Both the position numbers and the translations under genes were made by a program. Below are positions 1 through 9,990 of a stretch of 64,000 nt of DNA, piece after piece. Below the pieces are notes generated by a model. It was given only the letters and a program-made list of their open reading frames with translations, had not been told where the DNA came from and ran no database searches. Within the stretch, counting starts at the first letter, position 1. Every line of letters begins with the position of its first letter. The stretch is taken from NCBI GenBank assembly GCA_024803745.1, contig JANJXV010000037.1, positions 6,721,501 through 6,785,500 of the forward strand. Reading direction: 5' to 3'. This DNA comes from Megascapheus bottae (lineage: Eukaryota > Chordata > Mammalia > Rodentia > Geomyidae).

Positions 1-372
1 GCAGAGGAAGGGATTAAAAGACCTACTTCCTGATGAATAAATGTTTACAATAATCACATTCCCTCCTTGACTAGCTGGGGAGTTTCTGTCAGCACTATGT
101 TGTCATTAGGCGAGCTGCTTTTTTTTTTTTTTTTGGTTAGAAATAAGTTGTTGATGCACTGCTGCTGTAAACAGAAAACATCTGTAGAAATCCACAAACA
201 GGAAACTTTGTTGGGAATGGGGAGGGAGAAACCCACATTGCCCACAGATTCTGCTGTATGCATGCTTGAAAAGGAAGAATGTAATAGAAATCACACCCCC
301 ACATGCAAGGAAGAGCCAGGTCCACAGTAACCAGGACCCAGTGACACTGATTGGACTTGCTTCCAAATTTTC
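1..372. other. Unique AT-rich sequence with poly-T run
   Basis: I recognise no gene or repeat family here. A homopolymeric T run at about 119-134 could be the reverse-complement tail of a very degraded retroposon, but no SINE body follows it on either side. Short open frames on both strands end without splice or start context worth reporting. Confidence 0.5.
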
Positions 373-530
373 CTTTTCTGCCTCCTCCTCCCCCTCCTCC
401 TCCCCCTCCTCCTCCTCCTCTTCTATTTGTCCTCTTCCTCTTCCTCCTCCATCTCCCCCTTCTCCTCCATTCTCCTCCTCCTCTATCCTCCTTCTACTTT
501 TCTTCTCTTCTTTTCTTTGCAATCTAAACA
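373..530. repeat. Polypyrimidine (CCT/CTC)n low-complexity tract
   Basis: About 150 bases made almost entirely of C and T, mostly CTC and CCT triplets with interruptions. Translation yields serine/proline-rich or, on the opposite strand, glutamate-rich frames; these come from the triplet repeat and are not genes. Long mirror-type purine/pyrimidine tracts like this can form triplex (H-DNA). Confidence 0.9.
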
Positions 531-1004
531 AGCTTTATTGAAAACAGATTTAGTTTCCCCTGCAAACTCCAGTTCCCCAAGGAAGGAGGTAGCTGCCAAG
601 AAAATATTTTTGCTCTACCTATACACAAGTGTGGCTTGTATGTGAACACTGATGTGAATTATAGATGGGGTGTCTCCATGGACATTCCAACCATACAATG
701 AAGCCTAAAATACTGCAACCAGAGTAAAACAAGCAAAAATAATATACAGACAACCTTCCTACAGGAGAAGCCTCTGACCTTCACGTGGACATGCCTTTGG
801 GATGCCTTCCAGGTCTTTGCTTTCCCCAGTGCTAGGAGACTTGAAACTTATAAAGAATAACTAAAATATCCCCAGGATAGGAAATATCAGGTATAGTAAT
901 AATATGGGTAGGAGGGAAAGAAGAATGAAAGAAATTCACTCTCCTGTTTATTTCTGACTGATTCCAGTGAGGTAGAATGTTTAGAACCTGCCTCCTTGTT
1001 CCTA
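531..1004. other. Unannotated unique sequence
   Basis: No recognisable coding region or interspersed repeat is visible. Short open frames lack any family signature. Confidence 0.5.
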
Positions 1005-1031
1005 AGTGTGTGTGTGTGTGTGTGTGTGTGT
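1005..1031. repeat. (TG)n microsatellite
   Basis: About 13 uninterrupted TG units. The open frames crossing it on the minus strand (His-Thr repeats) result from the dinucleotide repeat. Confidence 0.95.
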
Positions 1032-2480
1032 AAAAGGACATGTGTGTGAGAGAATACAGAGACAAGAAGCATAAGCAAGTGTGAGAGGCAGACATTATGA
1101 GACAGAATTAGAGTCCAAGTCCTTTAGTCTTTGCTCCCTGAGCCTCAGAATTTATGTGCCTTAGAGGTAAAGAGTGTCAGCCAGAGGACACAGTTTTCTG
1201 GTTTCTTTAATGGCCTAGACAGAGAAAGAACCAAATTCAACTTGAGCTAAATTTCTGGTAGAACATAAATATTAGGAACAAGAGTAACTCCAAGTACTTG
1301 CAGGAATTTGTCCAGAGAAAATGACTAGCCTAGTAGGAAGTTATTGTCTTATGCTTGGAAGTAGAAAGGGAACAGTTGACCTGACATGGAGATGTAGAAA
1401 TCGGTTAGAAAAAAAGAATCTCAGAAGCTTGAGATGACCGAAGCACATTTTGGATTCCTGCCATTTCATGAGCCATTCCATGGCTCTCCAAAGTCAGAAT
1501 ACCCTACTTTCTTTTAAGCAACATGGCTTTTTATTGATTTGTTTCTGGTTATCTTTTGATTTTTTTGTTTTTTTTAAAGAAAAATAAATAAGCAACAAGA
1601 TGAAGATTCAAGGTTCCACATCAGGTTCTGTTTTGAAGGTAAATCTGGTGCAGGCAGAGGCGCAAGCAGACTTCAAGAAATAGAATTGTATAGTTAGATG
1701 GAAGTATTAAGTTTCCCTGTCCTGCAGCACAGACATTGGAGGTGGGGTTTGCTACATTTCACAGTAGCTTGTTATACCTTTTCTAAATAACAAGAAGAGA
1801 AAAAAGAGATCAAGGGCTCAAAACACCAAGTATGTATCATAAGGTGATACAAATAGTCACTACCCCAGTTTAATCAGTACATATTGTATACGCATATTGT
1901 AGTAGCTCTTGGTACTCTATAAATACATGTGATTAAAGGAATAGTGAATGCAAATTTAAAGTGTTTAATTAAACTAATGATACTACTTAAAAAAATAAGA
2001 GAGGAGAGCTTGAAGGGAGTGGTGAGGGAGGAAGAAAGGGAGAAAAGAAAAGAAAAAGACACGTGGGTAATTTGTAATCAGATTGGCAGTTTTAATAGCT
2101 CCAGGCTCAAAGAAAGGCAGAAATAAGGTAAGTAGTGGAAGGGCTTGAAAGTCAGTCACATTCTAGCTCTATAGTCAGAGATTTACTTGTAGATTATGAC
2201 TCTGGCTGTCAATCTCATCAGAATTTTTCTCTGAACACAGGATGTTACATATAATGTAATATATGCTTCTTCTGGTGAAACAAAGGTAGAATAAGGTGAT
2301 TTCTGGAAGGGATTGAGAATTCATCAAAACAATTATGAGCTGCTGGTCCTACCAGCACTACCATAGAGCAACCATCTACATTGGTAATCATCTGTCCCTT
2401 TATAGAGGAAATTAAAAGTGCATGTCTGTAAGCTTACAGCTATACTTGGCTGGCTTGGTTAGCTCTCTATTACTTGTACC
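1032..2480. other. Unannotated unique sequence, 1.4 kb
   Basis: I see no coding exon or recognisable repeat. Local A-rich and T-rich patches (about 1,558-1,590 and 1,985-2,060) are simple-sequence drift. A TATA-like and purine-rich stretch near 1,990-2,060 makes a lysine/glutamate-rich frame of no significance. Confidence 0.45.
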
Positions 2481-2489
2481 AGGCCTCCA

Positions 2490-2636
2490 TCCTTGCTTTT
2501 TTTTTTAACTATTTTGAAGGTGAAATCTCATGGACTATTCTGCTCAGGCAAGCATTGGACTTTCACCTTCCAAGTCTCAGCTTCTTAATTAATAGCTAAG
2601 GCTACAGGTGTGAACCACAGGCACTGAGCTTTGATT
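2490..2636 (-). repeat. Degenerate B1/Alu-like SINE (antisense)
   Basis: A T-rich stretch is followed by sequence that reads, on the minus strand, as the head of a 7SL/B1-like SINE: 'cctgtagcc...agct...aggtg' corresponds to the usual 'cctgtaatcccagctact' block. It is strongly diverged, so the boundaries are approximate. It is probably the same composite family as the clearer copies at 23,715 and 36,104. Confidence 0.5.
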
Positions 2637-2976
2637 TCTATCAAGAAATTACTACATATTTGATATTGAAGATAGAGCTAGGTCTGTGTCCACTGTGACT
2701 TTATGTATGCCTAATATTGCAGTGGAGGAAGATGGGTCCTAAACAAGGAACAAATACAGGAACACAGTGATTTTAGTGCCAAGATGGAACAAAATAATGT
2801 GACAGGGTGAGGTTGTATATACAGGCCATCAAGGAAGGCCTAATGAAAGAGAGTCTGCATAAGACTAAGGAAACAGTAATTTCAGGTACATAAGGAGCTC
2901 ATCAGGCAAGACTGACAGGAAACCCCAAAGCCTTAAATCTGGAAAAAGTATGGTGATTCAAAACAAAAAAATCTCA

Positions 2977-3794
2977 TGAATAGCCAGAAATGTCGAGCAT
3001 TTCTTCATGTGTCTATAGGCCATTCTTATTTCCTGTTCAGAGAAGTTTCTCTTTAAGTCTTTAGCCCACTTTTTATGGGATGGTTGTTAATAGGAGGATT
3101 CATTTTTGAGAGATTCAATTTTTTTGAGCTGTAGGTATATTTTAGATATGAAGCCTTTGTCTGTTATATGACTAGTAAAGATCTTCTCCCACTCTGTGGG
3201 CTTTCTATTAAACTTTCTAGCTATGTCCTTTGCCATACAGGAGCTCTGTAGTTTAACACAGTCTCATTTGCCCAAACTTTCTTTAATTTATTGTGTTTCT
3301 AGACCTTTATTAAGAAAGTTTTGACCTGTTCCAAGGAGTCCTAGTGTAACTCCTATTCCCTCCTGTGAAGTTTTCAGGGTATTTGCTTTTACTTCAAGGT
3401 CTTTGATACATTTGAAATTAATTCTGGTGCTGGGTGACATAAAAGATCCAGCTTTAGTTTTCTTCAGGTGTTTAACCAATTCTTCTATTAGCATTTTATA
3501 AAGAGGCTGTCATTCTACCATGTTATTTTTTTGTTTCCCTTATCGGAGATTAGGTAGCCATAGGTCTGTGGGATGATTTATAGGTATTCAGTTCTATTCC
3601 ATTGGTCCTTAGGACCATTCTTGTTAATGTACCAAGTTGTTTTGATTACTATAGCTCTGGAAAAGAGTCTAAAGTTTGGTATTTATATTCCTCCAACACT
3701 GTTCTCTGTCCTAAGGATTGTTTTGGCTATGTGGAGTCTTTTATTATTCTATATGAATTTTTGGATTGCTTCCTCTATTTCATTAAAGAATGGC
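2977..3794 (-). pseudogene. L1 ORF2 fragment, inverted 5' portion
   Basis: The minus-strand sequence encodes the part of ORF2 between the reverse transcriptase thumb and the C-terminal domain. It includes a decayed version of the 'SFFKE..AIQNFIWN' block near 3,700-3,794 and a 'PQTYGHLIF'-like block near 3,545. Frameshifts and stops break it into short pieces, the longest 68 residues, so it cannot make a functional product. The orientation is opposite to the adjoining 3' half of the same insertion. Confidence 0.82.
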
Positions 3795-4380
3795 ATTTGA
3801 GATTCTACCTCACTCCAGTTAGGATGGCCATGATCAAGAAATCTAATAACAAGAGATGCTGGCACGGGTATGGCCAGGAGGGATGACTACTACACTGTTG
3901 GTGGGAGTATAAACTCATTCCACCACTCTGGAAAGCAGAATGGCGATTTCTCAAAAGTCTAATCATGAAGCTCCCCTATGACCTAGCAATTCTACTCCTT
4001 GGCATTTACCCAAATGCCCAGAAATAAGGCCATACTAAAGCTACTAGCACAATGGTGTTCATTGCAGCACTATTTACCATAGCTAGATATGGAATCAACC
4101 GAGAGGCCCCTCAGTAGATGATTGGATCAAGAAGATGTGATACTTATACACAATGGAATTCTATGCTGCTGCCAGAGAGATTTGGAAAAAAAATCATATT
4201 AATGAAAATCCAGACCCAAAGGAACATAGGTTTCATGGCATCCCCCATGGAATAATTAGCACACATCTAGGACTCTACTAGCAGAGAATCACAATAGCTC
4301 AAAGCTATGTACATATGGTCATACAGGATGAGACTAAATGAACTGAAATCTAGGTTATGGAAACAAGAGGTTTAATCTTT
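3795..4380 (+). pseudogene. L1 ORF2 C-terminal fragment
   Basis: Forward-strand remains of the ORF2 C-terminus. It opens with the conserved stretch encoding '[10 protein letters not shown]', followed by the Cys-rich C-terminal region ('RCWHGYGQEG' where a Gly-Cys-Gly is usual) and a 'LPYDLAILLLGIYP'-like block. In-frame stops and indels are present, for example directly after 'GQEG'. The L1 3'UTR with its G-rich tract (about 4,520-4,575) follows to 4,660. Confidence 0.82.
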
Positions 4381-4693
4381 GTAATTGCTGTTCTTAATGT
4401 AACCATGTGAAATTATTCCTTTCTCTTTTTTTTCCACTTATAGTTAATCTCATGTGGTTACTGTATCTGACATTGTTACCTGTTAAATTTTATATATGTT
4501 TATTCTTTACTTGAAATAGGGAAGAGAAGGGGGAATACAAGATGATTGGGAGGGGGTGGGAGAAGGGAAAGGTGAACAAAAACATGAGAAGGGATATCAA
4601 GGTTCTAGAAGCAATGTACCCATTTCCCGACAAATGTAACTATAACCTCTCTATACATTATTCCAACAATAAACAAAACAATAAAAATATCAG

Positions 4694-5022
4694 ATTTAAG
4701 TGGTGATTGTGAAAGTTCAGAGAGGTTAGTGGGGACCAAGAAAATATAATGCTGGCTAGGTCAGTGTTAGAAACACAAAAATCATCATAAATGATTTTGT
4801 GAGTTTTCAGATATGAATAATAAATGTACGGCTTATGTTTTACTATATTTGCACCTGATACATGGACAAAAAGCTTGGAATGATTCAAGCCCACTAATGT
4901 ATCTAAAGGCTTTGACAATAAGGGTTTTGGTTTGAGTAAATGGCTTATGGTACAGTTTCTTGAGAAAAAAACACTGTGTAAAGATGGTTGGTCAAAGAAG
5001 AGGCAGGATCAAGGAATCTCAG
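4694..5022. other. Unannotated unique sequence between two L1s
   Basis: About 330 bases with no recognisable feature. A minus-strand open frame of 86 residues shows no family motif. Confidence 0.5.
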
Positions 5023-5040
5023 GAAAGCTTTTATTTTTTT

Positions 5041-5334
5041 AAAAAAATTTTCATATACTTTTATTATAATTAATAGAAGGGTTATATTATATTCGCCAGA
5101 TAGAAGGTGCATTAATTCACATACATTGATACCCTTCCACCTGTCTTGGTCCCCATTTCCTTCCTCCACACACCCACCCCTCATCTTATTTCCCCCCTTC
5201 CCTATCCAATTTCAAATAACCAAATACACATTTATCCAATATATCAGATAACAAAGTAAGATACTGTAACAATATAAGATAACCAAGGGACAGCAAAACA
5301 GATGAGAGATAACATGGTACATTAAGGACAACAA
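5041..5334 (-). mobile_element. L1 3'UTR (minus strand)
   Basis: Reverse-complement 3'UTR of the same L1 lineage seen at 46,120-46,420 and 53,697-53,975. It includes the G-rich tract (here C-rich, 5,140-5,200) and the 'taatgcaccttctatctgg' block. The poly-A side lies at low coordinates next to the TSD. Confidence 0.88.
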
Positions 5335-7222
5335 TCACTCATTATATGGCTTTTCTTTCTATATTCTAGAGGTCCTTTCATTTAGCATCATACTGTATGG
5401 CCGTATATATCTAGGTTATGCTTTATTGCAAATCTCTGCCATGAGAGCCCAAGGTTTCCACTGATTATGACAAATGAGGGAAACCATTGAGCCTATGTTT
5501 CTTTGAGTCTGGCTTACTTCACTTAATATGATTTTTTCTAAGTCTATTTCCTAACAAATGGGGCAATGTCATTCTTTCTGACAGCAATATAGAACTCAAT
5601 TCTGTACAAATACCACATCTTGTTGATCCACTCATCAACTGAGGGACATCTGGGTTGGTTCCATATCATTGCTATGGTAAATAGTACTGCAATGAACATT
5701 GTTGTGCTAGTGGATTTAGTATGCCCTTGTTTCTGGACAATTGGGTAAATGCCTAGTAGTGGAATTGCTGGATCATAGGGGAGTTCTATGTTTAGTCTTT
5801 GGAGGAACTGCAATACTGCTTTCCATAGTGGTTGAAAGAGTTTGCACCCCAACAGTGTAGTAGTGATCCCTCCTGGCCACATCCCCTCCAGCATCTGTTA
5901 TTATTCGTTTTCCTGATCCTGGCCATTCTAACTGGAGTGAGGTGGAATCTTAGAGTTGTTTTGATTTGCATTTCTTTTATGACCAGAGATGTCGAGCATT
6001 TCATGTGTCTATAGGCCATTGTTGTTTCTTCTTCAGAGAAGACTCTCTTTAAGTCTTTGGCCCATCTTTTAATGGGATGGTTGTTACTTTGGAGATTAGT
6101 TTTGGAGTGATTCGATTTTTTGAGCTGTTGATATATTTTAGATAGGAGGCCTTTGTCTGTTATATGATTGGTGAAGATCTTCTCCCATTCTGTAGCCTTC
6201 CTAATTAATTGGCTAGTTATGTCCTTTGCCATACAAAAGCTCTTCAGTTTAATGCAGTCCCACTTATCCAGCCTTTCTCTGATTTGTTGTGATTCTTGGT
6301 CCTTACTGAGGAAGTTTCATCCTGTGCCAAAGAGGCCTAGTGTATCTCCTATTCCTTCTTGTAAACTTTTCAGTGTGTCAGCTTTTACGTCGAGGTCTTT
6401 GATCCATTTGGAGTTAATTCTAGTGCAGGGTGACAGAGAAGGATCCAACTTTAGTTTTCTGCAGGTGCTTAACCAGTTCTGCCAGCACCACTTGCTGAAG
6501 AGGCTGTCTTTCTTCCATTCTATTTTTTTTGGCTCCCTTATGAAAGATTAGGTGGTCATAGGTCTGTGGTTGAATATCTGGGTCTTCAGTTCTGTTCCAT
6601 ATGTCTTCAGGCCTGTTCTTGTGCCAGTACCAAGCTGTTTTGATAATTATAGCTCTGTAATAGAGTCTAAAGTTTGGTATTGAAATTCCTCCTGTGCTGT
6701 TCTTTCTGCTAAGAAGTGTTTTTGCTATTTGGGGTCTTTTATTATTCCATATGAAATTTTGGATTGCCTTTTCCATTTCTTTAAAGAATGACATTGGGAT
6801 ATTGATGGGTATTGTGTTGACTTTATAGATAGCCCTTGGCAAGATTGCTGATATTGATTCTTCCAATCCAGGGCATGGGAGGTTTTTCCATTTCCTCAGT
6901 TCTGTTTTAACTTCCTTTTTCAGGGTTTTAAAGTTTTCATCAAAACGGTCCTTTACATTTTTAGTTAAGATAATTCCTAGGTACTTTATTTTCTTTGAGG
7001 CTATTGCAAAAGGAGTTTCTTTCCTGATTGTTGTCTCGTTCCTCTCACTATTGGCGTAGAGGAAGGCAGTTGATTTTTGAGGGTTAATTTTATACCGTTA
7101 CACTTTGAAAGATTTGAATTAGCTCAAGGAGCTTGGGAGTGGAGTCTATAGAATTCTTTAAATACAGAATCCTGTCATCTGCAAAGAGGGAAAGTTTCAC
7201 TTCCTCTTTCCCTATTTGGATT
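5335..7222 (-). pseudogene. L1 ORF2 3' two-fifths (RT active site to C-terminus)
   Basis: ORF2 encodes endonuclease plus reverse transcriptase. This copy begins inside the RT domain: minus-strand '[23 protein letters not shown]' holds the FADD catalytic motif near 7,170-7,185. It continues through the thumb ('PMSFFKEMEKAIQNFIWNN', about 6,750-6,810) and the C-terminal Cys-rich segment ('[21 protein letters not shown]', about 5,840-5,905, where 'WWDC' is usual). The expected stop corresponds to 5,335-5,337, with an earlier Trp-to-stop change just before it. About ten residues between the 'LIQ' and 'YKIN' blocks (near 7,100) are shortened. Several frameshifts split it into frames of 66, 148, 146 and 116 residues. 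Not functional. Confidence 0.88.
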
Positions 7223-7750
7223 GGTAATATCACTCTCTCTTTCTTTTCTGTGCACTTACATACAAATCTAATACAACCACAGATTACCAATTTATGACCA
7301 AAACAATAAGCCCCTTAACCCAATCTCTATTGTATTTAAGTCACTCTGGACCCAGAGTATAGTTGAACACCTAGATACACAGCATTGCTCAACAACCATC
7401 AAATGTAGATCCATGTATTATAAGAGTTGAAGGATGAATAGAGGACCAGAGATAGAAAAATAATATTAAAGACAACAAGAGAGGTAGGAAAAGAATAATG
7501 TAGGATTTTAAAATTATTATAGTAATGAAGAAAAGGTTTCGTGTAAGGATAACTGACCTAAGGTGATAGACAGGTAGAATATTTGAGTAGAAAGTTTAGA
7601 TTAACTTAGATAAAACTTATGAAAATAAGAAGAGTAATATGAAGAATAAATACAGAAAAGAGGGAGGTAGATATAGAAGATTTCAATGATACAAATTTTA
7701 AAAAGAAAAAAGAAACAAAACAACAACAAAATAAAAGAAAACAGAACACA

Positions 7751-7792
<42 letters not shown>

Positions 7793-8111
7793 AAAAGTGG
7801 GGGGAGATTCCTCACTATTGTGACTTCTTACCCAAGAGATAGTAGGGTGAAGAACCAGGTGTTTAAAAAGCAGGTGACTGTATTGATACAGATATCATTT
7901 TTATTTAGACTGTACCCAGAGCTGTCACTGTGTTTCTAGGAATGACCACAGTGATAGAAGGATTGCGGGAAAAGAGAGGAGAAAAAAAATGAATGAATCA
8001 TAAAATTAGAAAAAAAAAGGTGTAGGTAAAATGGCAAAGAGAAAATTAAGAACACCTAAAGATGCAAATGAAAAGGGGTAGAAGAACAACAAAAAAAAGG
8101 GTATTCTTCAG
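7223..8111. other. Unassigned A-rich (plus) segment inside the L1 unit
   Basis: This stretch links the ORF2 fragment to the GC-rich 5' block. It contains a (CA)n at 7,754-7,788, several A-runs and a G-run at 8,124-8,131. I see no ORF1-like coding sequence on the minus strand, which is T-rich, whereas L1 coding strands are A-rich. It may be the downstream part of this lineage's 5'UTR, transduced or captured host sequence, or older host DNA. Alignment to other genomic copies would decide. Confidence 0.4.
7754..7788. repeat. (CA)n microsatellite
   Basis: About 17 CA units, slightly interrupted at the left. The minus-strand Cys-Val repeat frames across it have no significance. Confidence 0.95.
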
Positions 8112-8846
8112 GTGTTTTTTTTGGGGGGGGGCAGGAAAGAAAATTGTGTGTCCACTAAATTCAGGATCCAAACACTTCACAAAGTCTTTTTCTGTTGCGA
8201 TTTGGCTGTGCGGTTTTTCAGATCAGATTGCTTGATTGGGAAAACAAAGCTGAAAGATCCACTGGCGGCTTTGTTTACCAGGTCTGTGGCCAGCAGCAGC
8301 TCTGGGGCCAGATTTCCGGCTAAGGGATCTCTGGGAAATCCTTTGCCAGTTAGAAAGATGGAGTTTCCAGCGCCACCTCTCAGGTTCCAATTGCTTTGGC
8401 CGGGTCTTTGCCAGCAGTCAAGATGGCCCTGCTCTCAGCTTATGGTGGAGGGGGCACCCTCCCAATGCTGTTCCATGAGCAGAAATGGAAACTTCTCCTC
8501 GGATGTACTCACAAATTGCTGGATTCCATGGTTCAGTGAAGCTGGCAGGTCCGTGCATGGCCGGGTGTCAGCTCTGGGCTCGCGCAGGCTCTGTGTGTCT
8601 CTGTCTGCAGCCGTCAGGTCTGCGCCATGGTGAAGCACTGTTTGCTCGACCACTGGCAGGGCTCCACACTGTTCTCCCACCGGTATTCTGACTTTTTCCT
8701 CTCTGACTTAGATCTCTGTGGTGCTAAAGCTTACTTAGGATCAAATTTTGGTAAAGGACTGTCATCTACGCTGCCAGAACTTGAATCTTGGCGGGAGCTC
8801 AGAACGACTCACACTGAACCGCCGCCATCTCCCGCTGATCTCCATT
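8112..8846 (-). promoter_or_regulatory. GC/CpG-rich block, probable L1 5'UTR promoter (minus strand)
   Basis: It is clearly richer in G+C and CpG than everything around it. Read on the minus strand it ends exactly at a TSD copy. AGATGGCGGC (8,830-8,821) is a YY1-type motif 17-26 bases from the 5' end. Human L1 carries a YY1 site (AAGATGGCC) at nearly the same distance from its start, where it sets the transcription start. That positional agreement is the main reason for the call. Open frames of 173 residues (plus) and 81 residues (minus) exist only because the segment is GC-rich. Alternative: the CpG-island first exon of a host gene captured in a chimeric retrocopy. Confidence 0.55.
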
Positions 8847-8847
8847 G

Positions 8848-9064
8848 AAAACTTTTATTTTTATTTTTAATTTTTTTGCCTATCCTGGTCCTGGGCACTT
8901 TCCTTAGGCTTTCTTGAGGCTAGCACTTTATCACTTGAGCCACAGCACCACTTCCAGGATTTTCTGTTTATGTGATACCGAGGAATGGAATGGGGGGTCT
9001 TCTGCATGCTAGGCAAGCACTGTATCACTAACCCAAACTCACGGCCAGCAAAGCTTATTTTTAA
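8848..9064 (-). mobile_element. IDL-Geo dimeric SINE (minus), at the edge of the L1 TSD
   Basis: From 8,873 the sequence reads as the reverse complement of the right monomer ('gccagtcctgg...cttgagccacagcaccacttcc'), then of the left ID-like monomer ('gcatgctaggcaagcact...ggccagc', ending about 9,050). The flanks 'aaaacttttattttta' (8,848-8,863) and 'aaagcttatttttaa' (9,050-9,064) look like a slightly diverged TSD. They also resemble the L1 TSD, so this SINE landed in or beside it. Confidence 0.85.
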
Positions 9065-9384
9065 ATAACTTATCGACATCCTACAGATGGCAAGTGCATA
9101 TTTGCCTAAATGAAGCCACAGCTCAGGGAGCCATTATCCTGGAGATGTGAACTTGGAACTCAGAAGCACATTAAACTTAAAGCCATCAGACTAGAGGAGG
9201 TAATGTATAAGACAATAAACTGAGAGAAAAAAGGAGACAACCAGATTCTGAATCAATATGGCACTGGAATGTCAGATGTACAGCAAAGGAGTCGGGAGGA
9301 AGATGGAGGAGGAAAAGCAGCAGAAAAGAATGGTGTTAGAGATGAAGACAGCATGGAGTCAACTCCCTGAAAAAACATGCTGTG
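9065..9384. other. Unannotated unique sequence
   Basis: No gene or repeat recognised. Purine-rich patches occur around 9,290-9,320. Confidence 0.5.
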
Positions 9385-9508
9385 AGTCAGGTGTGATTAT
9401 TTGTTTTTGTGGTATTGCTACTTAAAAAGGTGAGATTAAAGGATGGCTTGACCTGACAAGTTCAAGACAAGCCTGGGAAATAGAAGAAGATCTCATCTCA
9501 AAAAATAA
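9385..9508 (+). repeat. B1/Alu-like SINE, degenerate
   Basis: The segment 'ggatggcttgacctgacaag' followed by 'ttcaagacaagcctgggaaatag' and 'atctcatctcaaaaaataaa' corresponds to the second half and A-tail of a 7SL-derived SINE. The first half is decayed. Plus orientation. Confidence 0.62.
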
Positions 9509-9990
9509 AGCTATTGAGAAATTGGGAAAGAGTTGATAACCTTAACAAAAGCAGTTTCAGTGGAATGCTAGGATGAGAGCCAGGTTGAAATGCATTGAAC
9601 AATACCTGAGGATCAAGGAACAGAAACACCTGGAGTAGACAATTAGCATCTTAAGGAAGCATTGCTTCCATGAAGGAAAATAAATTGAATGGTAACAGAC
9701 AGAGTATGGGAAGTCAGGGCCATGAGAGCTGCCAAAGAAAGGTTTACTGTTGTTCAAATGATGTCAAAACTTTCAGACAATGTGGCCAATAATCCAACAG
9801 AAAGGGAAAAATCAAAGTTATAAGAGATAGAAAAGAGATATTTGAATGAAGACTGGACATGAAAGAAGAGAGAAAGTGCCAGAGCTTGTGAAAAAAATTG
9901 ATCTTTGCTTTTATCTGACATCTTCCATTGTAACAGGAGAGGAAACAGAAAATATAGATATCTTTACACAGAAGTATATACATCTTGTGT
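9509..9990. other. Unannotated unique sequence
   Basis: Nothing recognisable; two minus-strand open frames of 66 and 79 residues have no known motif. Confidence 0.5.

Larger units (their letters stand above)
2977..4693 (+). mobile_element. L1 3' end with 5' inversion (twin-priming structure)
   Basis: The left part (about 2,977-3,794) is L1 ORF2 in reverse orientation. The right part (about 3,795-4,690) is the ORF2 C-terminus plus 3'UTR in forward orientation. Compared with the longer copy at 41,535-46,420, the inverted part runs from the 'atgtcattctttaaag' region to just past 'gacacatgaag', and the forward part resumes at 'agattctacctcactcc', only some 25 bases further on. The two parts therefore cover one nearly continuous L1 stretch, with the 5' half flipped. 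The element ends in an AATAAA-like, A-rich tail at 4,664-4,690. Flanks near 2,959-2,976 and 4,674-4,693 are similar (caaaac...tca) but low-complexity, so the TSD is only suggested. Confidence 0.88.
5023..8862 (-). mobile_element. Internally deleted, apparently 5'-complete L1 with 16-bp TSD
   Basis: Read on the minus strand, the unit starts at 8,846 with a GC- and CpG-rich segment carrying an AGATGGCGGC motif 17 bases from the end. It passes through about 0.9 kb of T-rich sequence with a (GT)n, then joins at about 7,222 to L1 ORF2 just upstream of the FADD active-site motif, and runs to the L1 3'UTR and poly-A at about 5,041. Flanking copies of GAAA(G/A)CTTTTATTTTT lie at 5,023-5,038 and 8,847-8,862 and match at 15 of 16 positions. 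This suggests the whole 3.8 kb integrated as one target-primed event. ORF1 and the ORF2 endonuclease are absent. Two separate insertions are the alternative, but they would not explain the outer TSD. Confidence 0.68.

Noticed and set aside
106..541. Glu-rich (minus) and Ser/Pro-rich (plus) frames
   Set aside because: They are translations of the CCT/CTC polypyrimidine tract.
2959..4693. Firm TSD for the inverted L1
   Set aside because: The similar flanks are A-rich and imperfect; they could be part of the tail.
5041..7222. Functional L1 reverse transcriptase because FADD is intact
   Set aside because: The frame is broken by several stops and indels, and the endonuclease and ORF1 are absent.
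8112..8633. 173-residue plus-strand open frame
   Set aside because: It lies antisense in the GC-rich, CpG-bearing block that looks like an L1 5'UTR. High GC lowers stop frequency, and no domain is recognisable.
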